Shown: in pieces, positions 1 to 7,733 of the stretch
Numbering within the stretch: the first letter of the stretch is position 1
How the letters are laid out: each line of letters opens with the position of its first letter
Source: Anaerolineales bacterium
GTDB taxonomy: Bacteria > Chloroflexota > Anaerolineae > Anaerolineales > DRMV01
Reading direction: 5' to 3'
Length of the DNA stretch: 8,353 nucleotides
Assembly (NCBI GenBank): GCA_015491595.1
Contig: WFVP01000406.1
Location: 1 to 8,353 of the forward strand
Notes under the pieces: generated by a model
Told to the model about the DNA's origin: nothing
What the model saw: only the letters and a program-made list of their open reading frames with translations
The model's database searches: none
Translations under genes and position numbers: made by a program

Positions 1-2
1 CC

Positions 3-485
3 CAGGCGGGGATGGGGTATCCCCCGGAGGCCGAACTGGCCCTGGAGCGGGTGGGTCTTCCCCACGCACCGGTTTTGGGACAGGGTCACTTGGCCTTCTG
101 GGCGCAAGGTCGGGGCCTGAACTACGAGGCGGTCATGAAGCCCGCGGCCGTGCATCCGCTGGCGGCCCTGCTGGTGGCCCTGGGGGTCCCATGGGAAGCG
201 GCCCTGAACGCGGCGTACGCGTTTTTGCAGGACGCGGGCCCGCGTCCTGACCCGCCTGGAGGATGGCCTGCGCATCTGGAGGTGGTGGTCCTGGAGGACG
301 CGTCGGTGGGGATACAGGCGGTGGCGCGCGCCATCAACGCATTGCGTCGTCACGGCGTCGCGGTGGTGGGGCGTTTCTTTGGGGTGGCGCAAGACCCGGT
401 CAAGGTGCGCGCGTTGCGGGAGGCAGGGGCCCAGGTGTTCCCCACTCCAGATGAAGCCCTGCGCGCGGCCGGTGTGCTTCCCTGA
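3..485 (+). CDS. 3' part of a HAD-like hydrolase family protein (tentative), cut by the left edge
   Basis: The frame is open to the left edge, so the true start is probably outside the window. The first in-frame ATG, at 12, has no evident ribosome binding site. Two stretches resemble the later motifs of HAD-superfamily phosphatases. One is a Met-Lys-Pro near 135-143, followed by a helix-like segment, like the motif III lysine. The other is a hydrophobic strand ending in Leu-Glu-Asp with a following Gly-Ile (about 276-310), like the acidic motif IV. The C-terminus has an Ala-Gly-Ala-x-Val-Phe-Pro segment and then a short helix, as when HAD proteins end with a predicted-position loop. The nucleophile Asp motif would lie upstream and cannot be checked. 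Nothing shows the substrate. The gene ends 41 nt before the next one and may share a transcript with it. It is certainly coding-like; the family assignment is only moderate. Confidence 0.55.
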   Translation, partial: QAGMGYPPEAELALERVGLPHAPVLGQGHLAFWAQGRGLNYEAVMKPAAVHPLAALLVALGVPWEAALNAAYAFLQDAGPRPDPPGGWPAHLEVVVLEDASVGIQAVARAINALRRHGVAVVGRFFGVAQDPVKVRALREAGAQVFPTPDEALRAAGVLP

Positions 486-526
486 CGTGGAGCCCCAAGA
501 TTTTCCCGATACATGGAGGCGGTTCC

Positions 527-994
527 GTGGAAGATGAGCCCGTGACCCAGTCCCGCCGAATCCATGCCACGGACCCGGCCTCGCCTGTGCCGACGTGGCG
601 GGTGGTGGCCGTGGGGTGGTGGGCCCTGTTCATGGCCGTGATGCAGGCGTGTCGTGGGGCCTTGTGGGTGGGCTTACAGGAGACCTGGCAGGAGGTGCCC
701 ATGCAGGTTTCACCCTGGGCGCTGGCCGCGATGAGTTTCCTGTGGGCCGTGATTTTCGGGGTATGGACCTGGGGTTGGTGGACGCGACGTTCATGGGCCT
801 GGAAGGCTTTTCCGGTGGTAGTTGTGGGATACCTGGGTTATCAATGGTTCGACCGCCTGGTGCTCAGTGCTTCGCCTCTGGTGGCCCGGGATACCCCCTT
901 CGCCCTCTTCCGTACCCTGGTGGCGGTTGGATTCGTGCTATGGGTATGGCGGCACCCTTCAAGCCGCGCCTGTTTCGGCCGACGGGAGCGGTGA
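527..994 (+). CDS. Small tryptophan-rich membrane protein of unknown function, four predicted membrane segments
   Basis: The 155-residue protein is not recognised as a known family. It has a polar N-terminus of about 22 residues and then four hydrophobic stretches: about 24-50, 63-86, 91-113 and 124-142. Arg-rich turns follow the second segment (Arg87-Arg88) and the fourth. The C-terminus is basic (ends near Arg152-Arg155). By the positive-inside rule the basic loop and tail would be cytoplasmic. Sixteen of 155 residues are Trp, about 10 percent, which is far above normal. There is no obvious catalytic motif and no signal peptide cleavage site. The start is GTG at 527, chosen because a GGAGG at 515-519 sits 7 nt upstream. 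No ATG in this frame is equally well placed. The stop codon lies inside a possible terminator stem, so this may be the last gene of the upstream unit. Coding is likely; the function is unknown. Confidence 0.6.
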   Translation: MEDEPVTQSRRIHATDPASPVPTWRVVAVGWWALFMAVMQACRGALWVGLQETWQEVPMQVSPWALAAMSFLWAVIFGVWTWGWWTRRSWAWKAFPVVVVGYLGYQWFDRLVLSASPLVARDTPFALFRTLVAVGFVLWVWRHPSSRACFGRRER

Positions 995-1026
995 GTCCGG
1001 CCCCTTGCCGAGAGCGCCGCATTTTT
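988..1026 (+). terminator. Possible intrinsic terminator overlapping the stop of the membrane-protein gene
   Basis: GCGGTG (988-993) can pair with CGCCGC (1015-1020), including one G-U pair. An inner CGGC (998-1001) pairs with GCCG (1007-1010) around a CCCTT loop. The two stems are separated by an internal loop. The structure is followed by A and five T residues (1022-1026). The position fits the end of the upstream unit, just before the promoter for the carboxylase gene. The interrupted stem and short T-run make it a weak candidate. Confidence 0.4.
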
Positions 1027-1068
1027 GACGTGAATAATGACACTTTTTCCCGGTAAGGCGGCGGAGGA

Positions 1069-1077
1069 TGGTACAAT
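1069..1077 (+). promoter_or_regulatory. Extended -10 promoter for the carboxyltransferase gene
   Basis: TGGTACAAT fits the extended -10 pattern TGnTATAAT with one mismatch. No good -35 hexamer lies 16-18 nt upstream. The TTGACG at 1025-1030 is too far away for this -10. Transcription would start near 1084, giving a leader of about 140 nt before the ATG at 1227. In that leader I see only weak short inverted repeats and no recognisable riboswitch. Confidence 0.5.
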
Positions 1078-1226
1078 CCTCTACATCCCGGGCCGTTGGC
1101 GGCTGTGGGAGGCAAGGAGCGCGTCGGGAACCTGGTCATTGGGGTTAATGTGGTGGGTGCTTCGACCCTCGTACGCATGTCCTGTGCCGGGAAGCATCCA
1201 CGCCAATCAAACGATGGAGTGAGGGC

Positions 1227-2786
1227 ATGAAGTACGAAACCATTGAGGAAAAACTTCAGCGCTTGCGAGACCTGAAAGCCCAGGCTCTGCAAGGGGGTGG
1301 GCCGGAACGCATCGAACGTCAGCACAAAGCCGGCAAACTTACGGCCCGGGAGCGGCTGGACCTGTTGTTGGATAAAGGGTCCTTCCGGGAACTGGACATG
1401 TTCGTGACCCATCGGGCGACGCGCTTCGGTATGGACAAGCGGAAATACCTGGGTGATGGTGTGGTCACCGGATGGGGCACCATTGACGGTCGCCTGGTCT
1501 TCGTGTACGCCCAGGATTTCACGGTGATGGGGGGAAGTCTGGGCGAGGCCCATGCCCGCAAAATCGTCAAGGTGCTGGACCTGGCCCTTCAGAACGGCGC
1601 ACCGGTCATCGGCATCAACGACTCCGGTGGGGCCCGTATTCAGGAGGGGGTGGACGCCCTGGGCGGTTACGGGGAAATCTTCTATCGCAACACCATTGCT
1701 TCGGGCGTGATTCCCCAAATCGCCGCCATCATGGGACCTTGCGCCGGGGGCGCGGTGTACTCGCCAGCGTTGATGGACTTCATTTTCATGGTACGGGGCA
1801 CTTCGTATATGTTCATCACCGGTCCCGAGGTGGTGAAAGCCGTGACCCATGAGGAGGTCACGTTTGAAGAACTGGGCGGCGCGGATATCCATGCGGAGAA
1901 GTCCGGCGTGGCCCATGTGGTGGCCGATAGCGAGGCCGATGTGTTGTATCTCATTCGCAAATTGTTGCGTTATCTTCCCCAAAACAATCTGGAAGACCCA
2001 CCGTACATGGACACCGGGGACGACCCCCTTCGGGAAGACCCGGAACTGGACACCCTGGTTCCTACAGACCCTTCCAAGCCCTATGATGTGCGGGACGTGA
2101 TTCGGCGCGTGGTGGATAACGGTGAGTTCTTTGAAATCCACGAGACCTTTGCTCCCAACATCGTGGTGGGCTTTGCCCGCCTGGGAGGGTATAGTGTGGG
2201 CATTGTGGCCAACCAACCCTCGGTATTGGCCGGCGTGCTGGACATTGACGCCTCGGAGAAAGCGGCCCGTTTCGTGCGTTTCTGTGATGCCTTCAACATC
2301 CCCATCGTCACCTTCGTAGACGTGCCGGGTTTCATGCCAGGGACCGCGCAGGAGCATGGGGGCATCATTCGCGCCGGGGCCAAGTTGCTGTACGCCTACA
2401 GCGAAGCCACGGTACCGAAACTGACGGTCGTACTGCGAAAAGCCTACGGTGGCGCGTACGACGTGATGAGCAGTAAACATCTGCGGGCGGACATCAACTT
2501 CGCCTGGCCCACGGCGGAAATCGCGGTCATGGGGCCGGAAGGCGCGGTCAAAATCGTCTTTCGCAAGGAAATCGCCCAGGCCGAGGACCCGCAAGCGAAA
2601 CAGGATGAGCTGGTGGCTCAGTATCGCCAGGAGTTCGCCCATCCCTATATTGCGGCCGCTCGGGGGTACATTGACGACGTCATCGTACCCCGCTCCACCC
2701 GTCCCCGGCTCATCAACGCCTTGCACATGCTGGCCAATAAGCGGGTGACCCACCCGCCGAAGAAACACGGGAACATCCCGTTGTGA
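1227..2786 (+). CDS. pccB: Acyl-CoA carboxylase carboxyltransferase (beta) subunit, propionyl-CoA carboxylase type
   Basis: This subunit transfers the carboxyl group from carboxybiotin to an acyl-CoA, most likely propionyl-CoA to methylmalonyl-CoA, in the cytoplasm. The 519-residue length is normal for the family (about 510-530). Two crotonase-fold halves are visible. The N half has [11 protein letters not shown], and [11 protein letters not shown] at about 170-180. The C half has GFMPG at 368-372, followed by the [11 protein letters not shown] helix, and [11 protein letters not shown] at 404-414. These glycine-rich turns form the two oxyanion pockets. Asp412 appears to occupy the position that sets acyl-chain preference in actinobacterial PccB/AccB, where Asp goes with propionyl-CoA; this is from memory of the family. 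The start is ATG at 1227, with GGAG at 1216-1219. The biotin carboxylase and biotin carrier subunits and methylmalonyl-CoA mutase are not in the window. A methylmalonyl-CoA decarboxylase alpha subunit (MmdA) is a close paralogue and cannot be fully excluded. Confidence 0.93.
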   Translation: MKYETIEEKLQRLRDLKAQALQGGGPERIERQHKAGKLTARERLDLLLDKGSFRELDMFVTHRATRFGMDKRKYLGDGVVTGWGTIDGRLVFVYAQDFTVMGGSLGEAHARKIVKVLDLALQNGAPVIGINDSGGARIQEGVDALGGYGEIFYRNTIASGVIPQIAAIMGPCAGGAVYSPALMDFIFMVRGTSYMFITGPEVVKAVTHEEVTFEELGGADIHAEKSGVAHVVADSEADVLYLIRKLLRYLPQNNLEDPPYMDTGDDPLREDPELDTLVPTDPSKPYDVRDVIRRVVDNGEFFEIHETFAPNIVVGFARLGGYSVGIVANQPSVLAGVLDIDASEKAARFVRFCDAFNIPIVTFVDVPGFMPGTAQEHGGIIRAGAKLLYAYSEATVPKLTVVLRKAYGGAYDVMSSKHLRADINFAWPTAEIAVMGPEGAVKIVFRKEIAQAEDPQAKQDELVAQYRQEFAHPYIAAARGYIDDVIVPRSTRPRLINALHMLANKRVTHPPKKHGNIPL

Positions 2787-2836
2787 TTTTGGTAAAAGCG
2801 GATTTGTGGAATTCGTATGCGGGAATGGAGAGGTGG

Positions 2837-2845
2837 TGCTATACT
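2837..2845 (+). promoter_or_regulatory. Extended -10 promoter of the nuo operon
   Basis: TGCTATACT matches TGnTATAAT with one mismatch and lies in the 152-nt gap between the carboxylase gene and nuoA. There is no convincing -35 hexamer at normal spacing, as expected for an extended -10 promoter. Transcription would start near 2852, leaving a leader of about 87 nt that carries the inverted repeat at 2885-2902. No terminator was found after the carboxylase gene, so read-through from upstream remains possible. Confidence 0.6.
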
Positions 2846-2884
2846 ATAGCGTGATGTCCGGCCTGGCTTGATTCACGAGAAGCG

Positions 2885-2902
2885 TTCCCGGAATACCGGG
2901 AA
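2885..2902 (+). repeat. Perfect inverted repeat in the nuo leader (operator or RNA hairpin)
   Basis: TTCCCGG (2885-2891) and CCGGGAA (2896-2902) are perfect reverse complements separated by AATA. The repeat lies about 33-50 nt after the inferred transcription start and 23 nt before the nuoA ribosome binding site. No T-run follows, so it is not an ordinary terminator. It could be a regulator binding site within the transcribed leader, or a stable 5' hairpin affecting mRNA life or translation. Confidence 0.55.
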
Positions 2903-2925
2903 GTGTCTTGGGGAACCTTGCACAC

Positions 2926-2930
2926 AGGAG
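2926..2930 (+). promoter_or_regulatory. Ribosome binding site that fixes the nuoA start
   Basis: AGGAG lies 8 nt before the ATG at 2939. An in-frame GTG at 2903 would add 12 residues, but it directly abuts the inverted repeat and has no ribosome binding site. The start at 2939 places the first membrane helix at the N-terminus, as usual in NuoA. Confidence 0.75.
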
Positions 2931-2938
2931 TTCGTGGC

Positions 2939-3285
2939 ATGCTCTGGCAATATGTCCCGATAGCGATTCTCATCGTGCTGGCCACAGGGTTGGCCTTTGC
3001 CATTGTGCTCATGGCCCACATGTTGGGACCTTCCAAGCCCACCCATCGCAAGATGATGCCGTACGAGTCGGGCATGGTTCCCATTGGGCCTGGTATGCGA
3101 CGGCAGCCCATTCGTTTCTATCGCATCGCCATGTTGTTCCTCCTGTTCGACATCGAGGTCATTTTCCTGCTTCCCTGGGCCGTGGTATCGAGAAAGTTGG
3201 GCCTGTTTGGTTTTATTGAGGTGACCATTTTCGTGCTCATTCTTCTGGTCGGCTACCTCTATGCATGGAAAGGAGGAGCGTTGGA

Positions 3286-3295
<10 letters not shown>
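2939..3295 (+). CDS. nuoA: NADH-quinone oxidoreductase subunit A
   Basis: NuoA (mitochondrial ND3) is a small membrane subunit of complex I. It sits at the junction between the hydrophilic and membrane arms, next to the quinone-entry site. From ATG 2939 the protein has 118 residues, normal for the family. Three membrane helices are seen at about 5-27, 62-83 and 91-110. The conserved loop after helix 1 has Tyr42-Glu43-Ser44-Gly45, where ND3 has YECG. Helix 2 keeps the [11 protein letters not shown] block with acidic Asp71 and Glu73, which are implicated in proton coupling. It is the first gene of the nuo operon. Its last 10 nt overlap nuoB, which suggests coupled translation. Confidence 0.95.
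3271..3276 (+). promoter_or_regulatory. Ribosome binding site that fixes the nuoB start
   Basis: AGGAGG lies inside the end of nuoA, 9 nt before the ATG at 3286. An earlier in-frame ATG at 3265 would place this motif inside the coding region and adds seven residues without family similarity, so 3286 is preferred. Confidence 0.8.
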
Positions 3296-3768
<473 letters not shown>

Positions 3769-3811
3769 CGTCCCGCGGCCGCAAAGTTGACGTGACGTAA
3801 GGAGGCCGTGC

Positions 3812-4324
3812 ATGGAACAGTATCTGGAGCTGGTGGTCAACGACCTGCGAGAGCGCTTCCAGGTAGAGGTGGAGACCTTTCGGGATGAGGTCTCCGTCTT
3901 CGTGCGACCCGAGCAGATTGTGGAGGTTTGTCAAACGTTGCGGGATGAATACAACTTCGATTTCCTGGCGGATTTGACCGCGGTGGATTACTGGCCGCAG
4001 CAAGAACCCCGGTTCCACGTGGTCTATCAACTCTACTCCTACCTGCACAATGTGTCCTTGCGCCTGCGGGTGCCTGTACAGGGGGAAACGCCCTCTCTGC
4101 CCACCGTGGAGGGGGTGTATCCCAACGCCAACTGGTACGAGCGGGAAGTGTGGGACATGTTTGGGATTCACTTTGATGGGCATTCGGACCTGCGGCGCAT
4201 CCTCATGCCCTTCGACTGGGTGGGGCATCCTTTGCGCAAGGATTATCCCCTGGGCTATGAGGAGCCCCAATACACCTTCAATTTCCACGATATCGAACGC
4301 AAGAAACGACGTCCACGTGAATGA
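3812..4324 (+). CDS. nuoC: NADH-quinone oxidoreductase subunit C
   Basis: NuoC (30-kDa subunit) packs against NuoD and NuoB in the peripheral arm of complex I and binds no cofactor. At 170 residues it is a stand-alone subunit, not the fused NuoCD of enterobacteria. The family signature lies at about 107-146: NWYEREVWDMFGI, then GHSDLRRILMPFDW, then GHPLRKDYPLGYEEP. The N-terminal part (1-100) has the usual alpha/beta pattern, with LTAVDYW at about 55-61. The start at 3812 is supported by GGAGG at 3801-3805. The C-terminal tail is short and basic (KKRRPRE). The stop codon overlaps an ATG at 4321, but that ATG is not in the nuoD frame. Confidence 0.95.
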   Translation: MEQYLELVVNDLRERFQVEVETFRDEVSVFVRPEQIVEVCQTLRDEYNFDFLADLTAVDYWPQQEPRFHVVYQLYSYLHNVSLRLRVPVQGETPSLPTVEGVYPNANWYEREVWDMFGIHFDGHSDLRRILMPFDWVGHPLRKDYPLGYEEPQYTFNFHDIERKKRRPRE

Positions 4325-4351
4325 GCGCCAGAAGGTTTACGGGAGGCCGCA

Positions 4352-5596
<1,245 letters not shown>

Positions 5597-5600
5597 TGGG

Positions 5601-5635
5601 GCAGACCGCGGTCGGCGGTCAGCAGTCGGCGGAGG
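5601..5635 (+). repeat. Degenerate tandem repeat with 7-bp period after nuoD
   Basis: Five consecutive 7-nt units start at 5601, 5608, 5615, 5622 and 5629. Units such as GCGGTCG (5608) and GCAGTCG (5622) differ from each other at one or two positions. The first and last units are less well conserved. The array begins four bases after the nuoD stop and ends just before the broken Uma2-like segment. The last unit provides a purine-rich GGAGGGG, so a ribosome binding site there may be accidental. Confidence 0.6.
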
Positions 5636-5641
5636 GGCAGG

Positions 5642-5849
5642 ATGAGCGAGGTGGACAAGGTTCGGGAAGCATGGGCGCCGGTAGCCCAGCTGTTCCCGAA
5701 TTGTGGACCCCGACCGAGGCACCATCGAGGTGTATACCCTGGAGCGGGCCGCATACCGCCCCCTGGGGGTGTGGCCCAAAGGCCAGAAGGCCCGTTCCGC
5801 CCTGCTTCAGGGCTTTGAAGTCGCCGTGGACGACATCCTCTCCTTCTGA
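5642..5849 (+). pseudogene. Frameshifted C-terminal remnant of a Uma2-family (DUF820) gene
   Basis: Frame 3, from about 5703 to the TGA at 5847-5849, encodes VDPDRGTIEVYTLE, then YRPLGVW, and ends RSALLQGFEVAVDDILSF. That is the usual C-terminal end of Uma2-family PD-(D/E)XK nuclease-like proteins. Just upstream, in frame 2 from ATG 5642, the residues VDKVREAWA resemble the helix that precedes the family's GVPEYWVVDP block. The EYWVVDP block itself seems to have lost about 7 nt: GTTCCCGAA is directly followed by TTGTGGACC. Frame 2 stops at 5816-5818. The N-terminal two thirds, including the catalytic acidic residues, is absent. It shares block order with the gene at 7730 but is clearly divergent from it, so it is not a recent copy. 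An unrelated 58-residue protein in frame 2 (5642-5818) is the alternative, but its composition after residue 20 looks like a shifted frame. Confidence 0.6.
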
Positions 5850-5861
5850 TGGAGGGTTTCG

Positions 5862-6440
5862 ATGAACGCCTTCTATGAACGTCATAAAGAAGAAATCGAG
5901 CGCATTCTGGCGAAATATCCCCCAGAGCACAAACGTTCGGCTATGCTGCCTTTGCTCTACCTGGCCCAGCGTGACCGGGGCTACATCACCCGGGAGGATA
6001 TGGCCCAGATTGCGGAAATCCTGGGCGTCTCCGTGACCGAAGTGGACGGCGTGGTGGGTTTCTACACCCTGCTCCACGACAAGCCCGGCGGGAAATACCG
6101 CATCCAGGTATGTACGGACCTGCCCTGCGCCCTGCGCGGCGCGGAGCAATTCCTCCATCAACTGGAGGAAGCCCTGGGCATCAAGGCCGGCGAGACCACG
6201 CCAGACGGGCTGATTACCCTGGAAGAAGTGATGTGCATTGCCGCCTGCGATAAGGCCCCGGTCTTCCAGGTACAAACAGGCGAGGGCCTGACCTATTACG
6301 AGAACATGGACCTGGAGAAAACCCTGGCCCTTATTGAGCAGTGGCGTCGAGCTGAAGACGCCCCCTCCCAGAACGGAGGCCGTCCTACTGGCTCGGAATC
6401 CACGACCATCAACCAACAATCATCGACCAACAACCCGTGA
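5862..6440 (+). CDS. nuoE: NADH-quinone oxidoreductase subunit E
   Basis: NuoE (24-kDa subunit) is a thioredoxin-fold [2Fe-2S] protein carrying cluster N1a beside the FMN site of NuoF. The ligands are Cys84 and Cys89 (CTDLPC) and Cys125 and Cys129 (CIAAC), with family spacing. The N-terminal helical part includes PLLYLAQRDRGYI (about 30-42) and EVDGVVGFYT (about 60-69). The start at ATG 5862 has GGAGGG at 5851-5856. The family core ends near residue 165 (ALIEQWR). The last roughly 25 residues are a polar tail, and the final 13 (STTINQQSSTNNP) are encoded by a 7-bp-period repeat. The tail is therefore probably acquired and disordered. The enzyme core looks intact. Confidence 0.95.
   Translation: MNAFYERHKEEIERILAKYPPEHKRSAMLPLLYLAQRDRGYITREDMAQIAEILGVSVTEVDGVVGFYTLLHDKPGGKYRIQVCTDLPCALRGAEQFLHQLEEALGIKAGETTPDGLITLEEVMCIAACDKAPVFQVQTGEGLTYYENMDLEKTLALIEQWRRAEDAPSQNGGRPTGSESTTINQQSSTNNP
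6399..6440 (+). repeat. Degenerate 7-bp-period repeat forming the 3' end of nuoE
   Basis: Six 7-nt units start at 6399, 6406, 6413, 6420, 6427 and 6434. CCAACAA occurs twice (6413 and 6427), with variants such as CCATCAA (6406). The array is in phase with nuoE codons and contains its stop codon. Its sequence differs from the array at 5601-5635, but the period is the same and it also sits at a gene junction of the operon. Confidence 0.6.
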
Positions 6441-6461
6441 CGACCATCCCTGGAGGATGCC

Positions 6462-7733
6462 ATGCCCGAGAAACACCTGCTCCTGCGTCACCGCGACATC
6501 CCGGACATTCACGAACTGGAGGTCTACCGCAAGCACGGCGGATTTGAGGCCTTCCGCAAGGCCGTCACCCAAATGACCCCGGACGAGGTCACGGAGGAGG
6601 TCAAGAAATCGGGCTTGCGGGGCCGGGGTGGCGCGGGGTTCCCCACCGGCCTCAAGTGGTCCTTCATGGACAAGAAAAACTGGCCCCACTACGTGGTGGC
6701 CAACGCGGACGAGTCCGAGCCCGGCACCTTCAAGGACCGGGAAATCATGGAGCGGAATCCCTTCCAGTTCCTGGAAGGGGTGGCCATTGCCGCGTACGCG
6801 GTGCAGGCCAACCGGGCCTACATCTACCTGCGCGGGGAGTTCTGGCAGGTGGCCGCGTGGCTGGACCGCAAGATTGCCGAAATGGAGGCCGCGGGCCTAC
6901 TGGGCGACAACCTCTTCGGGACGGATTATTCCCTGCGCATCTACACTCACCTGGGTGCCGGTGCCTACATCTGCGGTGAGGAAACTGCGCTGCTGGAATC
7001 CCTGGAAGGCAAGCGGGGAATGCCCCGATTGCGTCCTCCCTTTCCCCCCAGTTACGGCCTGTACGGCAAACCCACGGTGGTGAACAACGTGGAAACCCTG
7101 ACCAACGTGCCCCTTATCATCGAGCGCGGTGCGGACTGGTACCGAACCATTGGCACGGAAAAAAGCACCGGTCCCAAGGTGTTTTCCCTCAGCGGGCATG
7201 TGAATCGGCCCGGCAACTACGAGCTGCCTTTGGGGACGACTTTCCGGGAACTCATTTTCGAACATGGCGGCGGCATTCCCGGAGGCAAGGCCATCAAGGC
7301 CATTCTCCCCGCGGGCGCATCCTCGGCCATTCTGCCGGCTACGGATGAGGTCCTGGACACGCCCATGGACTACGAAAGCGTGCCCAAGGTGGGCAGTTTC
7401 CTGGGTTCGGCTTCGGTCATTGTGGTGGATGAGTCCGTGGACATCGCCTGGTTGGTGCGTAAGACCATACACTTCTTCAAGCATGAATCCTGTGGGAAAT
7501 GCACGCCCTGTCGCGAGGGTACGTATTGGATGGACAAACTCATGGAAAAGGTGATGGCCGGTCAGGCCACGCCGGAAGACCTCGAGATTCTGTACGACGT
7601 GGCCAAGCAAATTCAGGGCAAGACCCTATGCGCGCTGGGCGATTTCGCAACCATGGCTGTGGTTTCGGGCATTGAGCGCTTCAAGCAGGATTTTGAACGT
7701 GCGGTCAAAGCGCTTGTTGAGGTTGGGGTATGA
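6462..7733 (+). CDS. nuoF: NADH-quinone oxidoreductase subunit F
   Basis: NuoF (51-kDa subunit) oxidises NADH, binds FMN and carries the [4Fe-4S] cluster N3 at the tip of complex I. The 423-residue protein has the NADH/FMN-binding GRGGAGFPTGLKW at 54-66, NADESEPGTFKDR at 81-93, and the FMN-contact GAGAYICGEETALL at 165-178, followed by EGKRGMPRLRPPFP. The N3 ligands are Cys344, Cys347 and Cys350 in ESCGKCTPCREGT, plus Cys390 in TLCALGD. No ligand is missing. The start at ATG 6462 follows TGGAGGA at 6451-6457 and lies 21 nt after nuoE. An ATG at 6457 is out of frame. The stop overlaps the next start as ATGA at 7730-7733. NuoF-like subunits of formate dehydrogenases or bidirectional hydrogenases are less likely, given the nuoA-E context. 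Confidence 0.97.
   Translation: MPEKHLLLRHRDIPDIHELEVYRKHGGFEAFRKAVTQMTPDEVTEEVKKSGLRGRGGAGFPTGLKWSFMDKKNWPHYVVANADESEPGTFKDREIMERNPFQFLEGVAIAAYAVQANRAYIYLRGEFWQVAAWLDRKIAEMEAAGLLGDNLFGTDYSLRIYTHLGAGAYICGEETALLESLEGKRGMPRLRPPFPPSYGLYGKPTVVNNVETLTNVPLIIERGADWYRTIGTEKSTGPKVFSLSGHVNRPGNYELPLGTTFRELIFEHGGGIPGGKAIKAILPAGASSAILPATDEVLDTPMDYESVPKVGSFLGSASVIVVDESVDIAWLVRKTIHFFKHESCGKCTPCREGTYWMDKLMEKVMAGQATPEDLEILYDVAKQIQGKTLCALGDFATMAVVSGIERFKQDFERAVKALVEVGV

Noticed and set aside
1084..1226. Riboswitch in the leader of the carboxyltransferase gene
   Set aside because: Only short inverted repeats such as GGGT...ACCC are seen. No conserved box of a known riboswitch class was recognised.
864..2768. 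Very long open frame on the reverse strand opposite the carboxyltransferase gene
   Set aside because: The + strand protein is a clear full-length family member. The reverse frame is His/Gly/Arg-rich with no recognisable domain, as expected of a codon-bias shadow in GC-rich DNA.
2854..2871. Five-codon leader ORF (MSGLA) after the nuo promoter
   Set aside because: It starts at or within a few bases of the inferred transcription start, has no ribosome binding site and no attenuation-like codon run.
2903..2938. GTG start for nuoA giving 12 extra residues
   Set aside because: There is no ribosome binding site and it directly abuts the inverted repeat. ATG 2939 has AGGAG at good spacing and matches family length.
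3773..3782. GCGGCCGC palindrome between nuoB and nuoC as an operator
   Set aside because: An 8-bp GC palindrome is expected by chance in GC-rich DNA, and nothing supports a promoter there.
4321..4324. ATGA overlap at the end of nuoC as a possible nuoD start
   Set aside because: That ATG is not in the nuoD frame. nuoD starts at 4352 with its own ribosome binding site.
5601..5635. CRISPR-like repeat
   Set aside because: The units are 7 nt with no spacers, so this is a simple degenerate tandem repeat.
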